This document shows, one piece after another, positions 44,527 through 52,880 of a stretch of 64,000 bases of DNA; the first letter of the stretch is position 1; each line of letters opens with the position of its first letter. The stretch is from SMTZ1-83 sp048883405. GTDB taxonomy: Archaea; Asgardarchaeota; Thorarchaeia; Thorarchaeales; Thorarchaeaceae. Position numbers and translations under genes: made by a program. Under the pieces are notes generated by a model that worked only from the letters and a program-made list of their open reading frames with translations, did not search any database and was not told where the DNA came from. Location of the stretch: assembly GCA_048883405.1 (NCBI GenBank), contig JBHLQS010000001.1, positions 1 to 64,000 of the forward strand. Direction: 5' to 3'.

Positions 44527-46202
44527 TACGCTTTCCCTCTCTGTTTCTTGTATTCAAGAGATGCTCTAATAAGGCCCAAGTAGAGAGGGTGTGGAGAGTC
44601 AGGACGAGACTTGAACTCAGGATGGAATTGAACACCTATCCAGAAAGGATGGTCGACCAGTTCCACAGCGTTGATTATCTCACCGCTGGTATCATAGGCA
44701 GAAACAATCAATCCTTGTTCCTTCATTCTATTGACATACCTGTCGATGAGATGAAATCTGTGTCTGAACCGTTCCCTAGTGGTTGTCTTTCCATAAATGC
44801 TGTGAAGCTTTGTTCCCTCCAGAATGGAAACCTCATGACCGCCCAAACGCATTGTCCCGCCCTTGTCATCTACGCCCTTTTGTTCGTCCATTAGATCTAT
44901 GACGGGATAGAGACTGTCTGCATCTACTTCTGTGGTATGTGCACCTTTCCAGTCCATCATTTTCCTCGCAAAGGCCACGGTTCCCAGCTGAGCGCCATAG
45001 CAGATTCCTAGTAGTGGAATCTTAAGATCAAAGGTCAATGTAGCAGCACAAATCATGCCTTCGACACCACGCTCACCAAATCCTGGTGTCAAGAGCACTC
45101 CATCTACATCCTGCAGGTCCTCACGAAGACTTGCCTCATCACAACGCTCTTCAGTTTCAATCCACTTGATTGTCACTCGAGCGCCGCAGGCTGCTGCAGC
45201 ATGATGCAGCGCCTCATTGATGCTCTTGTATGAATCACTGAGTGTCGTATATTTGCCGGGCATTGCAATGGTTATACTATCAGGAAGAGATTCAAACGTC
45301 TTGACCATATCATGCCATTGCTGGGTATCAGGCGTATGGTTCTCTAGACCTAAATGATTGGTTAGAATGCTTCCGAGACCTTGATTCTCGAATGACAAGG
45401 GCAGTCGATAAATAACTGGTATATCAGGATTGGAAATGACCCTATTCTCAGGAACGTTGCAGAAGAGAGCAATCTTGCTCTCTGCCGAAGGAGGCAACTC
45501 TCTTTCAGCTCGGCAAATTATTACATCAGGCTGAAGACCAAGACCTTGAAGAGTCCTAACACTGTGTTGGGTTGGTTTGGTCTTGAACTCTCCAACAGAG
45601 CCGATGTAAGGAACAAGTGTCACATGTACAAGAGCAACTCTTTCATGACCAACTTCACTGACCAACTGACGAACTGCCTCAAGAAATGGCATTGCTTCGA
45701 TATCCCCTGCGGTACCTCCTATTTCCACCAGCAGTACATCGGGTTTTTGCTCTTCTACGACCTTCCAGATTCGATATTTTATCCTGTCTGTGACATGAGG
45801 GATTATCTGAACGGTTCTGCCCAGGAAGCTTCCCTTTCGTTCTCCTAGAATTACTGAAACATAGATCTGACCTGATGTGATGTTTTGAGAAGGATGAACT
45901 TCCATCCCAGTAAACCGTTCATATGTACCAAAATCCAAGTCAATCTCAGAGATTATGAACTCAAATCCCTCCGCAGGACAAAACGCCCATGGCTGATCTG
46001 TTACAAACACCTCCCCATGTTCAACGGGGTTCAATGTTCCTGGATCAATGTTCAGATAGGGATCTATTTTCATTATGCCAATTTTATATCCTCGAAATTG
46101 GAAGAGCTTTGCAATTGATGCTGTTGTGACACCTTTCCCAATTCCAGAGAGCACGCCCCCTGTAACAAAAACAAAGCGGGTCTGGTCTTGATTTGTGTTC
46201 AA
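44526..46202 (-). CDS. pyrG: CTP synthase with small insertion in the synthetase domain
   Basis: This 558-residue bifunctional enzyme makes CTP from UTP with glutamine. The synthetase domain has V-T-G-G-V-L-S-G-I-G-K-G near 13-24, and H-G-E-V-F-V-T-D near 62-69. The D-L-D-x-G-x-Y-E-R motif follows ~18 residues later, where standard enzymes have ~5, an insert of about 13 residues at 70-87 containing a Trp and a Cys. Amidotransferase residues are G-I-C-Y-G-A-Q (nucleophile Cys; usually G-I-C-L-G-M-Q) and H-P-E-F. It leads an operon with nurA and herA. Confidence 0.94.
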   Translation of the reverse strand: MNTNQDQTRFVFVTGGVLSGIGKGVTTASIAKLFQFRGYKIGIMKIDPYLNIDPGTLNPVEHGEVFVTDQPWAFCPAEGFEFIISEIDLDFGTYERFTGMEVHPSQNITSGQIYVSVILGERKGSFLGRTVQIIPHVTDRIKYRIWKVVEEQKPDVLLVEIGGTAGDIEAMPFLEAVRQLVSEVGHERVALVHVTLVPYIGSVGEFKTKPTQHSVRTLQGLGLQPDVIICRAERELPPSAESKIALFCNVPENRVISNPDIPVIYRLPLSFENQGLGSILTNHLGLENHTPDTQQWHDMVKTFESLPDSITIAMPGKYTTLSDSYKSINEALHHAAAACGARVTIKWIETEERCDEASLREDLQDVDGVLLTPGFGERGVEGMICAATLTFDLKIPLLGICYGAQLGTVAFARKMMDWKGAHTTEVDADSLYPVIDLMDEQKGVDDKGGTMRLGGHEVSILEGTKLHSIYGKTTTRERFRHRFHLIDRYVNRMKEQGLIVSAYDTSGEIINAVELVDHPFWIGVQFHPEFKSRPDSPHPLYLGLIRASLEYKKQRGKA

Positions 46203-46323
46203 GAAGGATTCCTCGTGTTCTTGGCTCCGTCATATTCTATGGCTCAAGACTATGCGTCGCTGCTACGTGAGGTCGTATAAATCGTTCGTTGCAAATGCTT
46301 ATTCTGCGCCCTTCTGATTCATA

Positions 46324-46902
46324 TTAGATTGGCTTTGTGAGAACACTTGCACGCATAGCGTTTCGAAAGAGATGTTGAAATGCCTCAAGAATATTAAAGC
46401 CATCCTTGGCTATGCTTTTGAACACAGGAACGACCCGCGGAAGTCTTAGACGTTCCCGTATTTCGTCTTCTTGAACCGCTCCGGGAAGGTCCTGTTTGTT
46501 GAGGCAGACAACTATTGGCAGGGGTCGTTCCTCCTCCGCCACCAATGCCACCAGCTCATTCCAACTTGCCTGATTCTCTTGCAACAGGTGTTCCTGAGAG
46601 TCAACCATGAAAACAACTCCGTCTGCACCTACAAGGACCACTTCTCTAGTTGACCTATAGAAGTCTTGACCAGTTGCGGACCACACATGAGCGTTAATCT
46701 TCCAGCTGTTTCCCAATGCAAATGGAATTGTGCCAAAATCGCAGAACATGGTCCTCCCCACAGTGTTCTCAATGGATGTCAGTTTGTCTGCATAATCAAG
46801 GCTTGAGAAGAGCCATCGTATGGCAGTGGTTTTGCCACTCATTGCAGGACCAAAGAACACTATTTTGAGACCGACCGTACGAGTACCATAGTCTATAATC
46901 AT
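46324..46902 (-). CDS. MglA/Arf-like small GTPase
   Basis: This 192-residue Ras-superfamily GTPase is of the MglA/Arf-like kind. G1 is G-P-A-M-S-G-K-T at 18-25, and G2 lies around N-T-V-G-R-T-M-F with Thr51. The G3 region is W-S-A-T-G-Q at 74-79, where the usual Asp and Gly of DxxG-Q are altered (the Gly and Gln remain). G4 is N-K-Q-D at 135-138 and G5 is S-I-A-K-D at 163-167. There is no lipidation cysteine at the C-terminus and no N-terminal myristoylation glycine. It is the last gene of a three-gene operon with a tandem Roadblock protein, the class of partner that regulates MglA-type GTPases. Confidence 0.88.
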   Translation of the reverse strand: MIIDYGTRTVGLKIVFFGPAMSGKTTAIRWLFSSLDYADKLTSIENTVGRTMFCDFGTIPFALGNSWKINAHVWSATGQDFYRSTREVVLVGADGVVFMVDSQEHLLQENQASWNELVALVAEEERPLPIVVCLNKQDLPGAVQEDEIRERLRLPRVVPVFKSIAKDGFNILEAFQHLFRNAMRASVLTKPI

Positions 46903-46917
46903 CCCTTCACTCCCTGA

Positions 46918-47838
46918 TCACGTTCCCCACATACTATCAACCCATGCACCAAGGCCCGACAAGGCACCGGACTTCACGCAGTCAGAAAAGTCCTCGTGCC
47001 ATTCTGCGTGGATGAATCGAATGAGGTCAGACAGATCGCCGCCTTCCCATCCAATTGCCTCATACAGATTTCTCTCGGTCAGTGCAGTGGATGCGCCAAG
47101 TTCCCTGGCTAGACGGATTCTAGATAATAGAGTAACTGCTCTTCTGGCTGCATGTACATAGTTGCTTATTTCTTCATCAAAAACATCATGCGTCAGTTTC
47201 TCAGATTCATCATCAAGCTTCAAGACTGCATTTATGATGCCGCTTGATACGTTGACGTCACGAAGTGATTTTCTCAGAAGGCGCCTTATTCTCTCGAGAG
47301 ATTGACGTTTTCGAGTCAGAATCTTAGTAACTATCTTCTTCTCCACCTCCAAATTGCTGCTACATGGCTCTATGAGGGAGAAGTTCATCGATGAAGGAGA
47401 GTCAACCCTCAAGATCCCACAATTGCTGGAACGCTGTAGCACTCGATGAATCACCGTTTGCATCATCTCTTCATCTACATGCATTCCTAACACATTAGCT
47501 CCTATAGGGATTGCAAGAAGCCACCCAGGAAATCTTGTTATTCGTTCTAGAGCCAGCCGTAGGTTTGACGAAAGCCCGCAGATAATGGTCCTACTAACTT
47601 CATAGTTGTGCTTCTCCTCCTCCCATACTGCAAGAAGCTCGCTTTCGGAAGTGAAATCACGCCAGAACACAAGCTTGTGATGGTGAGGGCATAGTGTAGT
47701 AAGGCTTTCAGTGATATCATCTACTAGTTCGACATCTTGACCAGTTACCAAGATAGGAAGACGATTCATCACGGAATTCAACAGAAGTGAAAAATCGTCC
47801 CCCAGTAGCTCAATCATTCGCATTATAGAATAAGTCAT
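46918..47838 (-). CDS. unrecognised protein of the GTPase-Roadblock operon
   Basis: This encodes 306 residues with no family I recognise. The first ~150 residues alternate strands and helices (I-L-V-T-G-Q-D, K-L-V-F-W-R-D-F, T-I-I-C-G-L, W-L-L-A-I-P-I-G), resembling a P-loop-like fold without a Walker A lysine. The C-terminal half is a basic helical region (K-R-Q-S-L-E-R-I-R-R-L-L-R-K-S-L-R) and ends Trp-rich. It overlaps the Roadblock gene by 4 bases and ends 15 bases before the GTPase, so the three are co-translated and probably interact. An effector or scaffold role is inference from context. Confidence 0.7.
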   Translation of the reverse strand: MTYSIMRMIELLGDDFSLLLNSVMNRLPILVTGQDVELVDDITESLTTLCPHHHKLVFWRDFTSESELLAVWEEEKHNYEVSRTIICGLSSNLRLALERITRFPGWLLAIPIGANVLGMHVDEEMMQTVIHRVLQRSSNCGILRVDSPSSMNFSLIEPCSSNLEVEKKIVTKILTRKRQSLERIRRLLRKSLRDVNVSSGIINAVLKLDDESEKLTHDVFDEEISNYVHAARRAVTLLSRIRLARELGASTALTERNLYEAIGWEGGDLSDLIRFIHAEWHEDFSDCVKSGALSGLGAWVDSMWGT

Positions 47839-48782
47839 GGCTCTCGCCTCGCCAAGACTACTCCATTGTCATTGCCGCCAGCTAGAAGCAGCTCCCTGAG
47901 ATCATCTGGAACTGAAGGGCGCATCACTTCGGCAGTACTAAGAACTCGCTTGATTTCCTCAATGTAGTGCTTGAGTAAGAGCCGCATGAGACCAAGTTTC
48001 TGACCTCCACGATTTACCCAAAGACTGAACACCCCGTTTGGTACAGCATAGATGAAGTGTCTTGTAGATCCCGCTTCGCAGAGAACAGTCTGAAGAGAGC
48101 TATTTCGGAGCGTTCGTACCACGCGTTCTGATGCATCATGTAGAGCAAATGACATTGCAGCAAGTCTATCATTAGTGAATCCCTCTAGAGAAACACGAAC
48201 ACCCCCACTGAGAGAGAGAAAGACCGAGTCGATATCAGGAATGCCATCATGAACCTGCCGTAATAGCGCTCTCAGTGTAAGAGCTTGAGACCGATCAAGC
48301 GAGATGATTGACCGTGATGTGGCATAGGAAGTATTTTGCCCTTCAGCTACAGCAAATCCACTGAGAACGCGATGGGTTTCGTCAGTACTGTAGGAACGTA
48401 GTGGCGGGAGCCTTCCATCCACATGCTGTCGTAGCAAGAATGAAACACGAGACAAACTGTCCTTCATCTCTATAAATAGCGCCGCAAGATTCACTCTGGG
48501 TGCAGTTGTAACGGTCAAGAAGTAGTTGGGATCATTGGGAAGTGAGGCAAGGAATACTTTGGAGGTTTCGGACTCCATAAGAAGATACTTGAATTCGCCA
48601 TGGATAAGACGCGCAACACCATAGATTGCACATGTTGATGATGCGACTGCGAATACCTCTTCCTTGCTGAACCATACCCCAGCACTGGCAACGGGGAGCC
48701 CATCTTTCTGAATTAGGACTACATTTTCAACGCCAGCAATCATCTTTATGGTTTGCAGCGTTTCGTTTAGCTCGTCAGTCAA
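47835..48782 (-). CDS. tandem Roadblock/LC7-domain protein
   Basis: This 315-residue protein contains two Roadblock/LC7-like domains in one chain (~5-120 and ~178-290). Each has a strand pair, the central helix, and a final helix: V-V-L-I-Q-K-D-G-L-P-V-A-S-A-G then F-L-T-V-T in domain 1, and V-F-L-S-L-S-G-G-V-R-V-S then F-S-L-W-V in domain 2. A variable linker joins them, and a short charged tail follows. Roadblock dimers such as MglB act as GAPs or scaffolds for small GTPases, so a fused dimer could serve the operon's own GTPase. The TTG start at 48782 has CGGAG upstream. Confidence 0.8.
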   Translation of the reverse strand: MTDELNETLQTIKMIAGVENVVLIQKDGLPVASAGVWFSKEEVFAVASSTCAIYGVARLIHGEFKYLLMESETSKVFLASLPNDPNYFLTVTTAPRVNLAALFIEMKDSLSRVSFLLRQHVDGRLPPLRSYSTDETHRVLSGFAVAEGQNTSYATSRSIISLDRSQALTLRALLRQVHDGIPDIDSVFLSLSGGVRVSLEGFTNDRLAAMSFALHDASERVVRTLRNSSLQTVLCEAGSTRHFIYAVPNGVFSLWVNRGGQKLGLMRLLLKHYIEEIKRVLSTAEVMRPSVPDDLRELLLAGGNDNGVVLARREP

Positions 48783-48828
48783 TCGCTCAGCTCCGGACCT
48801 AAAAGATGGTCCAATTTAGAATCTCGGA

Positions 48829-48843
48829 GGTTACTATATAACC
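48829..48843 (-). promoter_or_regulatory. TATA box within an inverted repeat, promoter of the GTPase-Roadblock operon
   Basis: On the minus strand the sequence GGTTATATAGTAACC contains a TATA core flanked by perfect 5-bp arms (GGTTA and TAACC). It lies ~50-60 bases before the Roadblock start, predicting a ~30-base leader. A dyad exactly on the TATA box is a natural repressor site. It supports the three downstream genes being an independent unit from the HD-domain gene upstream. Confidence 0.5.
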
Positions 48844-48896
48844 ACCACACAGACTATGTTTTCATGGAGTGAGCTTATGTGAAGCATAGCCCATAT

Positions 48897-50192
48897 TCAC
48901 ATGTGAATTAATGCGGCGTCTGGGACCTCTTGAAAGACTTCACGGGCGGCTTTCCCGACTTCTCTGCGATTGCGGTCAAATGTATACACACGGATAACAT
49001 CGAGGTACACCTTCATCATCTCTGCAATGTTTGAGTAGTCTGAGAGATTATGAGACACCTTCTTGCTGTCAATCATCTCAAAGATTCGTATCTCCATGGG
49101 ATTGAGCTGATGTGGATTATAGGGAACTGATGGGAGAGTAGGTACATCTACAATCACTTCATCAGCTGGTACACCTGCTAATGCTGCAATCTCATCCTGA
49201 ATGCTCTCTCTAACTCTGCGTTTCGTAAGGATTTTGGAAACGAAGCGATCTTCGGTATGCAGGACTTTTTCAAAGACTGACTTATACAGAACACGCGAAT
49301 CCAACATGTTTACCATTTTGACCGCCTCTTTGGCATCGTCAGACTCGGTGGGGTCAATCTTTCTGATTCTTGATATCAATGACATATCATCCAGTTTTAG
49401 AAACTCCTCAGGGGTTGAAAAGCTTGTCAAACCCAAAACACTGTCTGCAGCATTCATGAGCTTGACCAACATTACCTCAACACTGCGAACTGTTTTGTGA
49501 TAGTAGACATTGAGAAACATCTCATACCGTGCAACAAGGAATGCTTCCAGAGCGCCTCTGGCTGCAATATCGAACTCTAGTATCAAATCATCAGAAACTT
49601 CAAGACTGTTGATGAGTCGATGGATGTCAACAAGACCATAGTTGACCCCGCAATAGAATGAGTCTCTAATTAGATAGTCCATCTTATCAGCATCGACTTG
49701 ACCTGCAACGATCGAACTAACAACAGAGTCAGTCTTGGTCTCACGTCTTCCGCGAACCAGGTTGGCTATTCGGTTCTTGGACATTCCACCATCCTCAAGC
49801 AGGTCTCCAACCTCACTTTCGCGGATGATCCACTCAGTCACGTCTTCGTGGTTCCATCCCTTTCGTTCAATTAGTGACTCTTCGAATACATGGCTGAATG
49901 GGCCATGACCTATGTCATGTAGAAGGCCTGAGATACGTACTTCTTGAAGGGTCTTCTCACCAAGATTCATTGGCCCGAGTAGTCTCCTTCCTGTCAGACC
50001 TGCTAGATACATTGCACCAATGCAATGACCGAAACGAGTATGTTCAGCTGCAGGGTATACGAAATGACCGCCAGAAAGCTGTTTTATCCGTCTGAGTCGT
50101 TGATAGGGCGCTGAGTTAATAACCTTGGACTCAAGTTCTGTGAGCCCGATGAAACCATGGATAGGATCGTTCAGCTCCATAATGAAATCCAT
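48897..50192 (-). CDS. HD-domain phosphohydrolase (dNTPase/SAMHD1-like)
   Basis: This is a 431-residue HD hydrolase. Metal ligands appear in R-F-G-H-C-I-G (His), L-L-H-D-I-G-H-G-P-F-S-H (HD pair plus His) and D-A-D-K-M-D-Y-L-I-R-D-S (Asp), the pattern of SAMHD1/dGTPase-type enzymes that remove triphosphate from dNTPs. It lacks a SAM domain. Nucleotide specificity is unknown. ATG 50192 follows GAGGGA. It follows the XRE regulator gene by 17 bases and may be co-transcribed. Confidence 0.88.
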   Translation of the reverse strand: MDFIMELNDPIHGFIGLTELESKVINSAPYQRLRRIKQLSGGHFVYPAAEHTRFGHCIGAMYLAGLTGRRLLGPMNLGEKTLQEVRISGLLHDIGHGPFSHVFEESLIERKGWNHEDVTEWIIRESEVGDLLEDGGMSKNRIANLVRGRRETKTDSVVSSIVAGQVDADKMDYLIRDSFYCGVNYGLVDIHRLINSLEVSDDLILEFDIAARGALEAFLVARYEMFLNVYYHKTVRSVEVMLVKLMNAADSVLGLTSFSTPEEFLKLDDMSLISRIRKIDPTESDDAKEAVKMVNMLDSRVLYKSVFEKVLHTEDRFVSKILTKRRVRESIQDEIAALAGVPADEVIVDVPTLPSVPYNPHQLNPMEIRIFEMIDSKKVSHNLSDYSNIAEMMKVYLDVIRVYTFDRNRREVGKAAREVFQEVPDAALIHM

Positions 50193-50209
50193 TGGAATCC
50201 CTCAAGGAT

Positions 50210-50950
50210 CTACATCTGTGGGTTGAATGACCTCAGCTCTCGAACTAATTCGTCAGTAGCCAGGTCTGACACGCAAAGAGGTAGATGAATACTGTCCGCA
50301 ATTTTGACAGCAAGTGGATCAAGCTCCTTAACTCCTTGTAATATCACAGCAGCTGGCTTCACAGCAGCAGAGGTACCTATCTGACTCGCCTTTATTGCAA
50401 CCATGGGAGAACGTCCAGTAGAAACATTCGTGAGAATTGCCGCTCTTTGAGTGGTCCCTCCATAGAGCCGAAGAAGCTGCTGTGGAGTTAAACTGACAAT
50501 GGCCTTCACACTATCTAGCGCTGTGTAACCGTAGATATCACGATCTAACAGGTTGCCATGTGTGAGGATTTTGCATTCAAGACGATTAACTAGTAGACGT
50601 GCTGGCACAGGCAACCCAAATTCCCTACTGTCAAGTATGGCATCAGATGCTATTTCTGGAGCTAGGAGTTTCTCAAGTGCCATTGCAACTCTTCCACCAT
50701 TAACAGCATCCATCTCGATTAGGCCTTCAACAAATCGTCTTATGGTTTCAACTCGAGGTGACTTTCTTCGTCCGCTTTCATAATCGCTGATTACAGAGGG
50801 CGATACGCCAAGATGCTTTGCCAAGTGTTTCTGCGAGATTTGAAAACGCTCACGCCAACGTTTCATTACAGCTCCAGGATCGTTTTCAGCGAGGCATATC
50901 TCTCCCGCCATGGCTTCAGCCAGCCTATGCAATGCCTCACTTCCTTCCAT
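50210..50950 (-). CDS. XRE-type transcriptional regulator with C-terminal sensor-like domain
   Basis: This is a 246-residue regulator of the archaeal COG1709 kind. Near residues 30-85 is an XRE helix-turn-helix (K-R-W-R-E-R-F-Q-I-S-Q-K-H-L-A-K-H-L-G then S-V-I-S-D-Y-E-S-G-R-R). The remaining ~150 residues form an alpha/beta domain with A-I-L-T-N-V-S-T-G-R-S-P-M-V-A-I-K, of unknown ligand. I use ATG 50950, which has GGAG 7 bases upstream and precedes the family's M-A-G-E-I motif. The TTG at 51052 would add 34 residues. It is divergent from the GPN GTPase gene. Confidence 0.8.
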   Translation of the reverse strand: MEGSEALHRLAEAMAGEICLAENDPGAVMKRWRERFQISQKHLAKHLGVSPSVISDYESGRRKSPRVETIRRFVEGLIEMDAVNGGRVAMALEKLLAPEIASDAILDSREFGLPVPARLLVNRLECKILTHGNLLDRDIYGYTALDSVKAIVSLTPQQLLRLYGGTTQRAAILTNVSTGRSPMVAIKASQIGTSAAVKPAAVILQGVKELDPLAVKIADSIHLPLCVSDLATDELVRELRSFNPQM

Positions 50951-51070
50951 ACCAACACTCCAAAGGACCTTTTCTGATAAAGATTTGCGAAGTGATATGT
51001 TGCCACTGAACCTATACGACACCGAAGGACTCAAAGAGAGCTCGTTGCTCAAAGCAATTTGGTTGAAGTC

Positions 51071-51835
51071 ATGTTCTTCACATTCCTAGTTGGTACTGCA
51101 GGATCAGGTAAATCACTTCTTACATCATCTCTTGAAAAATGGCTGGTGGAGGCCGAAACAAGTGTCACTGTTGTGAATCTTGATCCTGGAGTAGATGACC
51201 CACCTTACACAAGTGATGTAGATATCCGCGAGTATGTGAACTATGGCGAAGTGATGCAGCAGTTTGGTCTGGGTCCAAATGGTGCTCTTGTTGCTTCCCT
51301 AGACATGGCTATAAGTCACGTAGGTGATTTACGAGAAGAGATATTCGAACTTGAACGCGATTATGTCTTGGTTGACTGTCCTGGACAAATGGAGCTTTTT
51401 GCCTATCGAAACTCTGGACCTCTAATGGTTTCAAGCCTTATGAGCCAAGATCCAGCTGTTTCACTCTATCTGCTTGATTCGAATATTGCTCGCACGCCAG
51501 TTGGATATCTATCTTCCATGCTTCTTGGCATCTCGATAAGCATTCGTTTTGGCCTCCCTCAAATTGGGGTTCTAAGTAAATCTGATATCCTTATGGAAGA
51601 GCAAATAGAAGAAATACTATCATGGTCATCTGACACCTACCTGCTGGAAGAGGCGCTCGAAGACAGTTCCACTGGTCTTGTCCGAGAATACTCCAGTGCA
51701 ATTCTTCGTATGCTTGATGACATCGGCGGAGGCAGTTCTGTTGTGCCTGTATCTGCAAAGCTCATGGATGGAGTGGAAATCCTATATGGAGAACTCCAAC
51801 GCGAATTCCTTGGCGGGGACAATCTGGTAGTCTGA
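51071..51835 (+). CDS. GPN-loop GTPase
   Basis: This 254-residue SIMIBI GTPase is homologous to eukaryotic GPN1-3, which help RNA polymerase assembly. It has Walker A G-T-A-G-S-G-K-S at ~6-13, V-N-L-D-P-G near 38, the defining G-P-N loop (L-G-P-N-G-A-L) near 75, D-C-P-G-Q-M-E-L near 105, and S-K-S-D (in place of N-K-x-D) as G4 near 175. I use the ATG at 51071; the upstream TTG at 51059 adds four residues. The Trm-G10-like gene follows 13 bases later. Confidence 0.92.
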   Translation: MFFTFLVGTAGSGKSLLTSSLEKWLVEAETSVTVVNLDPGVDDPPYTSDVDIREYVNYGEVMQQFGLGPNGALVASLDMAISHVGDLREEIFELERDYVLVDCPGQMELFAYRNSGPLMVSSLMSQDPAVSLYLLDSNIARTPVGYLSSMLLGISISIRFGLPQIGVLSKSDILMEEQIEEILSWSSDTYLLEEALEDSSTGLVREYSSAILRMLDDIGGGSSVVPVSAKLMDGVEILYGELQREFLGGDNLVV

Positions 51836-51848
51836 GCAGGGGTTCAAA

Positions 51849-52880
51849 TTGCGGACATTCTTTGTGATCATATCGGGCGAGGATTTCAACCTCGCCAAGG
51901 CTGAGATTGATTCATTGATTGAATTAGCGGGAGCTGATGCCAAGGTTATATGGTTTGGACAGCTAGCTCAGATTGAGTCAACCTACGACCTCACTGATTT
52001 TCTACTTGAAAGGGCTGCCATGGTAAAAGAAGCTGGCGTTATAATTGGTCAGGGGCCATTGTCGGATGCATCCCTAGAATGGCTTTCAGATGATGTTCTG
52101 GTGACATGTGTGAAACCAACAGGAACATTCTCAATTAGAACTAAGTCTCTTGCGGAAGAAAGACATGTGAAACAAAGAGAGAGATTGAGTGAGTCGCTAG
52201 GTGCACGCATCAGAGATCTGACCAACGCAAGAGTATCATTAGACAACCCAGATGTCAGAATACTTGTCATAATAGCTCGCAATAGGACACTGGTGTGCGT
52301 TTCCAAAGAGTCGAAGCTGAGACGGGAGCTAAGACTCAGAGAACCAGGAAAGAAGCTCTTCTTCCATCCATCAATGATGAATTCCCAGTTGGCAAGAGTA
52401 ATCTGCAATCTTGCCGGTGTAAAGCCAAAAGTGACCGTACTCGATCCGTTCTGCGGAGGTGGAGGCATCTTATGCGAAGCAACCATCCTAGGTGCAAGGG
52501 TGCTAGGATGGGACCTTAACTGGCGTCTAATCATGGGTGCGATGAAGAATCTTACAGAATTATCGGAAAAAGAATCATCTGTAATCCAAGCTGATTCGCG
52601 TTGGCCGCCCTTACAGCCAAAGAAAGTAGACTGTATAGCTACAGATCCCCCATACGGTCGGGCCAGTTCCACTAGAGGTGCAAAGGCGAGAAGACTAGCT
52701 CAATCCTTCTTGGAACAAACGCCCGGGATTCTCAAGGATGGGGGACGTCTATGCATCTGTGGAAGCCAAGAACTAGAAATCAAAGAAATGATGCAAGATC
52801 TGGGATTTGCTATCAAATATCATGTTCTTGTACCTGTGCATAGTGGTCTCATACGTGAAGTCACAGCAGCACAGTTCTAA
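51849..52880 (+). CDS. THUMP-domain tRNA guanine-N2 methyltransferase (Trm-G10/Trm11-like)
   Basis: This 343-residue RNA methylase has an N-terminal ferredoxin-like/THUMP region (1-150), a linker with K-L-F-F-H-P-S-M-M-N near 178, the SAM motif D-P-F-C-G-G-G-G-I near 205, and the catalytic T-D-P-P-Y-G-R-A-S near 265. D-P-P-Y with this architecture marks archaeal Trm-G10, which makes m2G/m2-2G at tRNA position 10. The start is TTG 51849 after CAGGGG. It overlaps the convergent UPF0201 gene by 4 bases. Confidence 0.88.
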   Translation: MRTFFVIISGEDFNLAKAEIDSLIELAGADAKVIWFGQLAQIESTYDLTDFLLERAAMVKEAGVIIGQGPLSDASLEWLSDDVLVTCVKPTGTFSIRTKSLAEERHVKQRERLSESLGARIRDLTNARVSLDNPDVRILVIIARNRTLVCVSKESKLRRELRLREPGKKLFFHPSMMNSQLARVICNLAGVKPKVTVLDPFCGGGGILCEATILGARVLGWDLNWRLIMGAMKNLTELSEKESSVIQADSRWPPLQPKKVDCIATDPPYGRASSTRGAKARRLAQSFLEQTPGILKDGGRLCICGSQELEIKEMMQDLGFAIKYHVLVPVHSGLIREVTAAQF

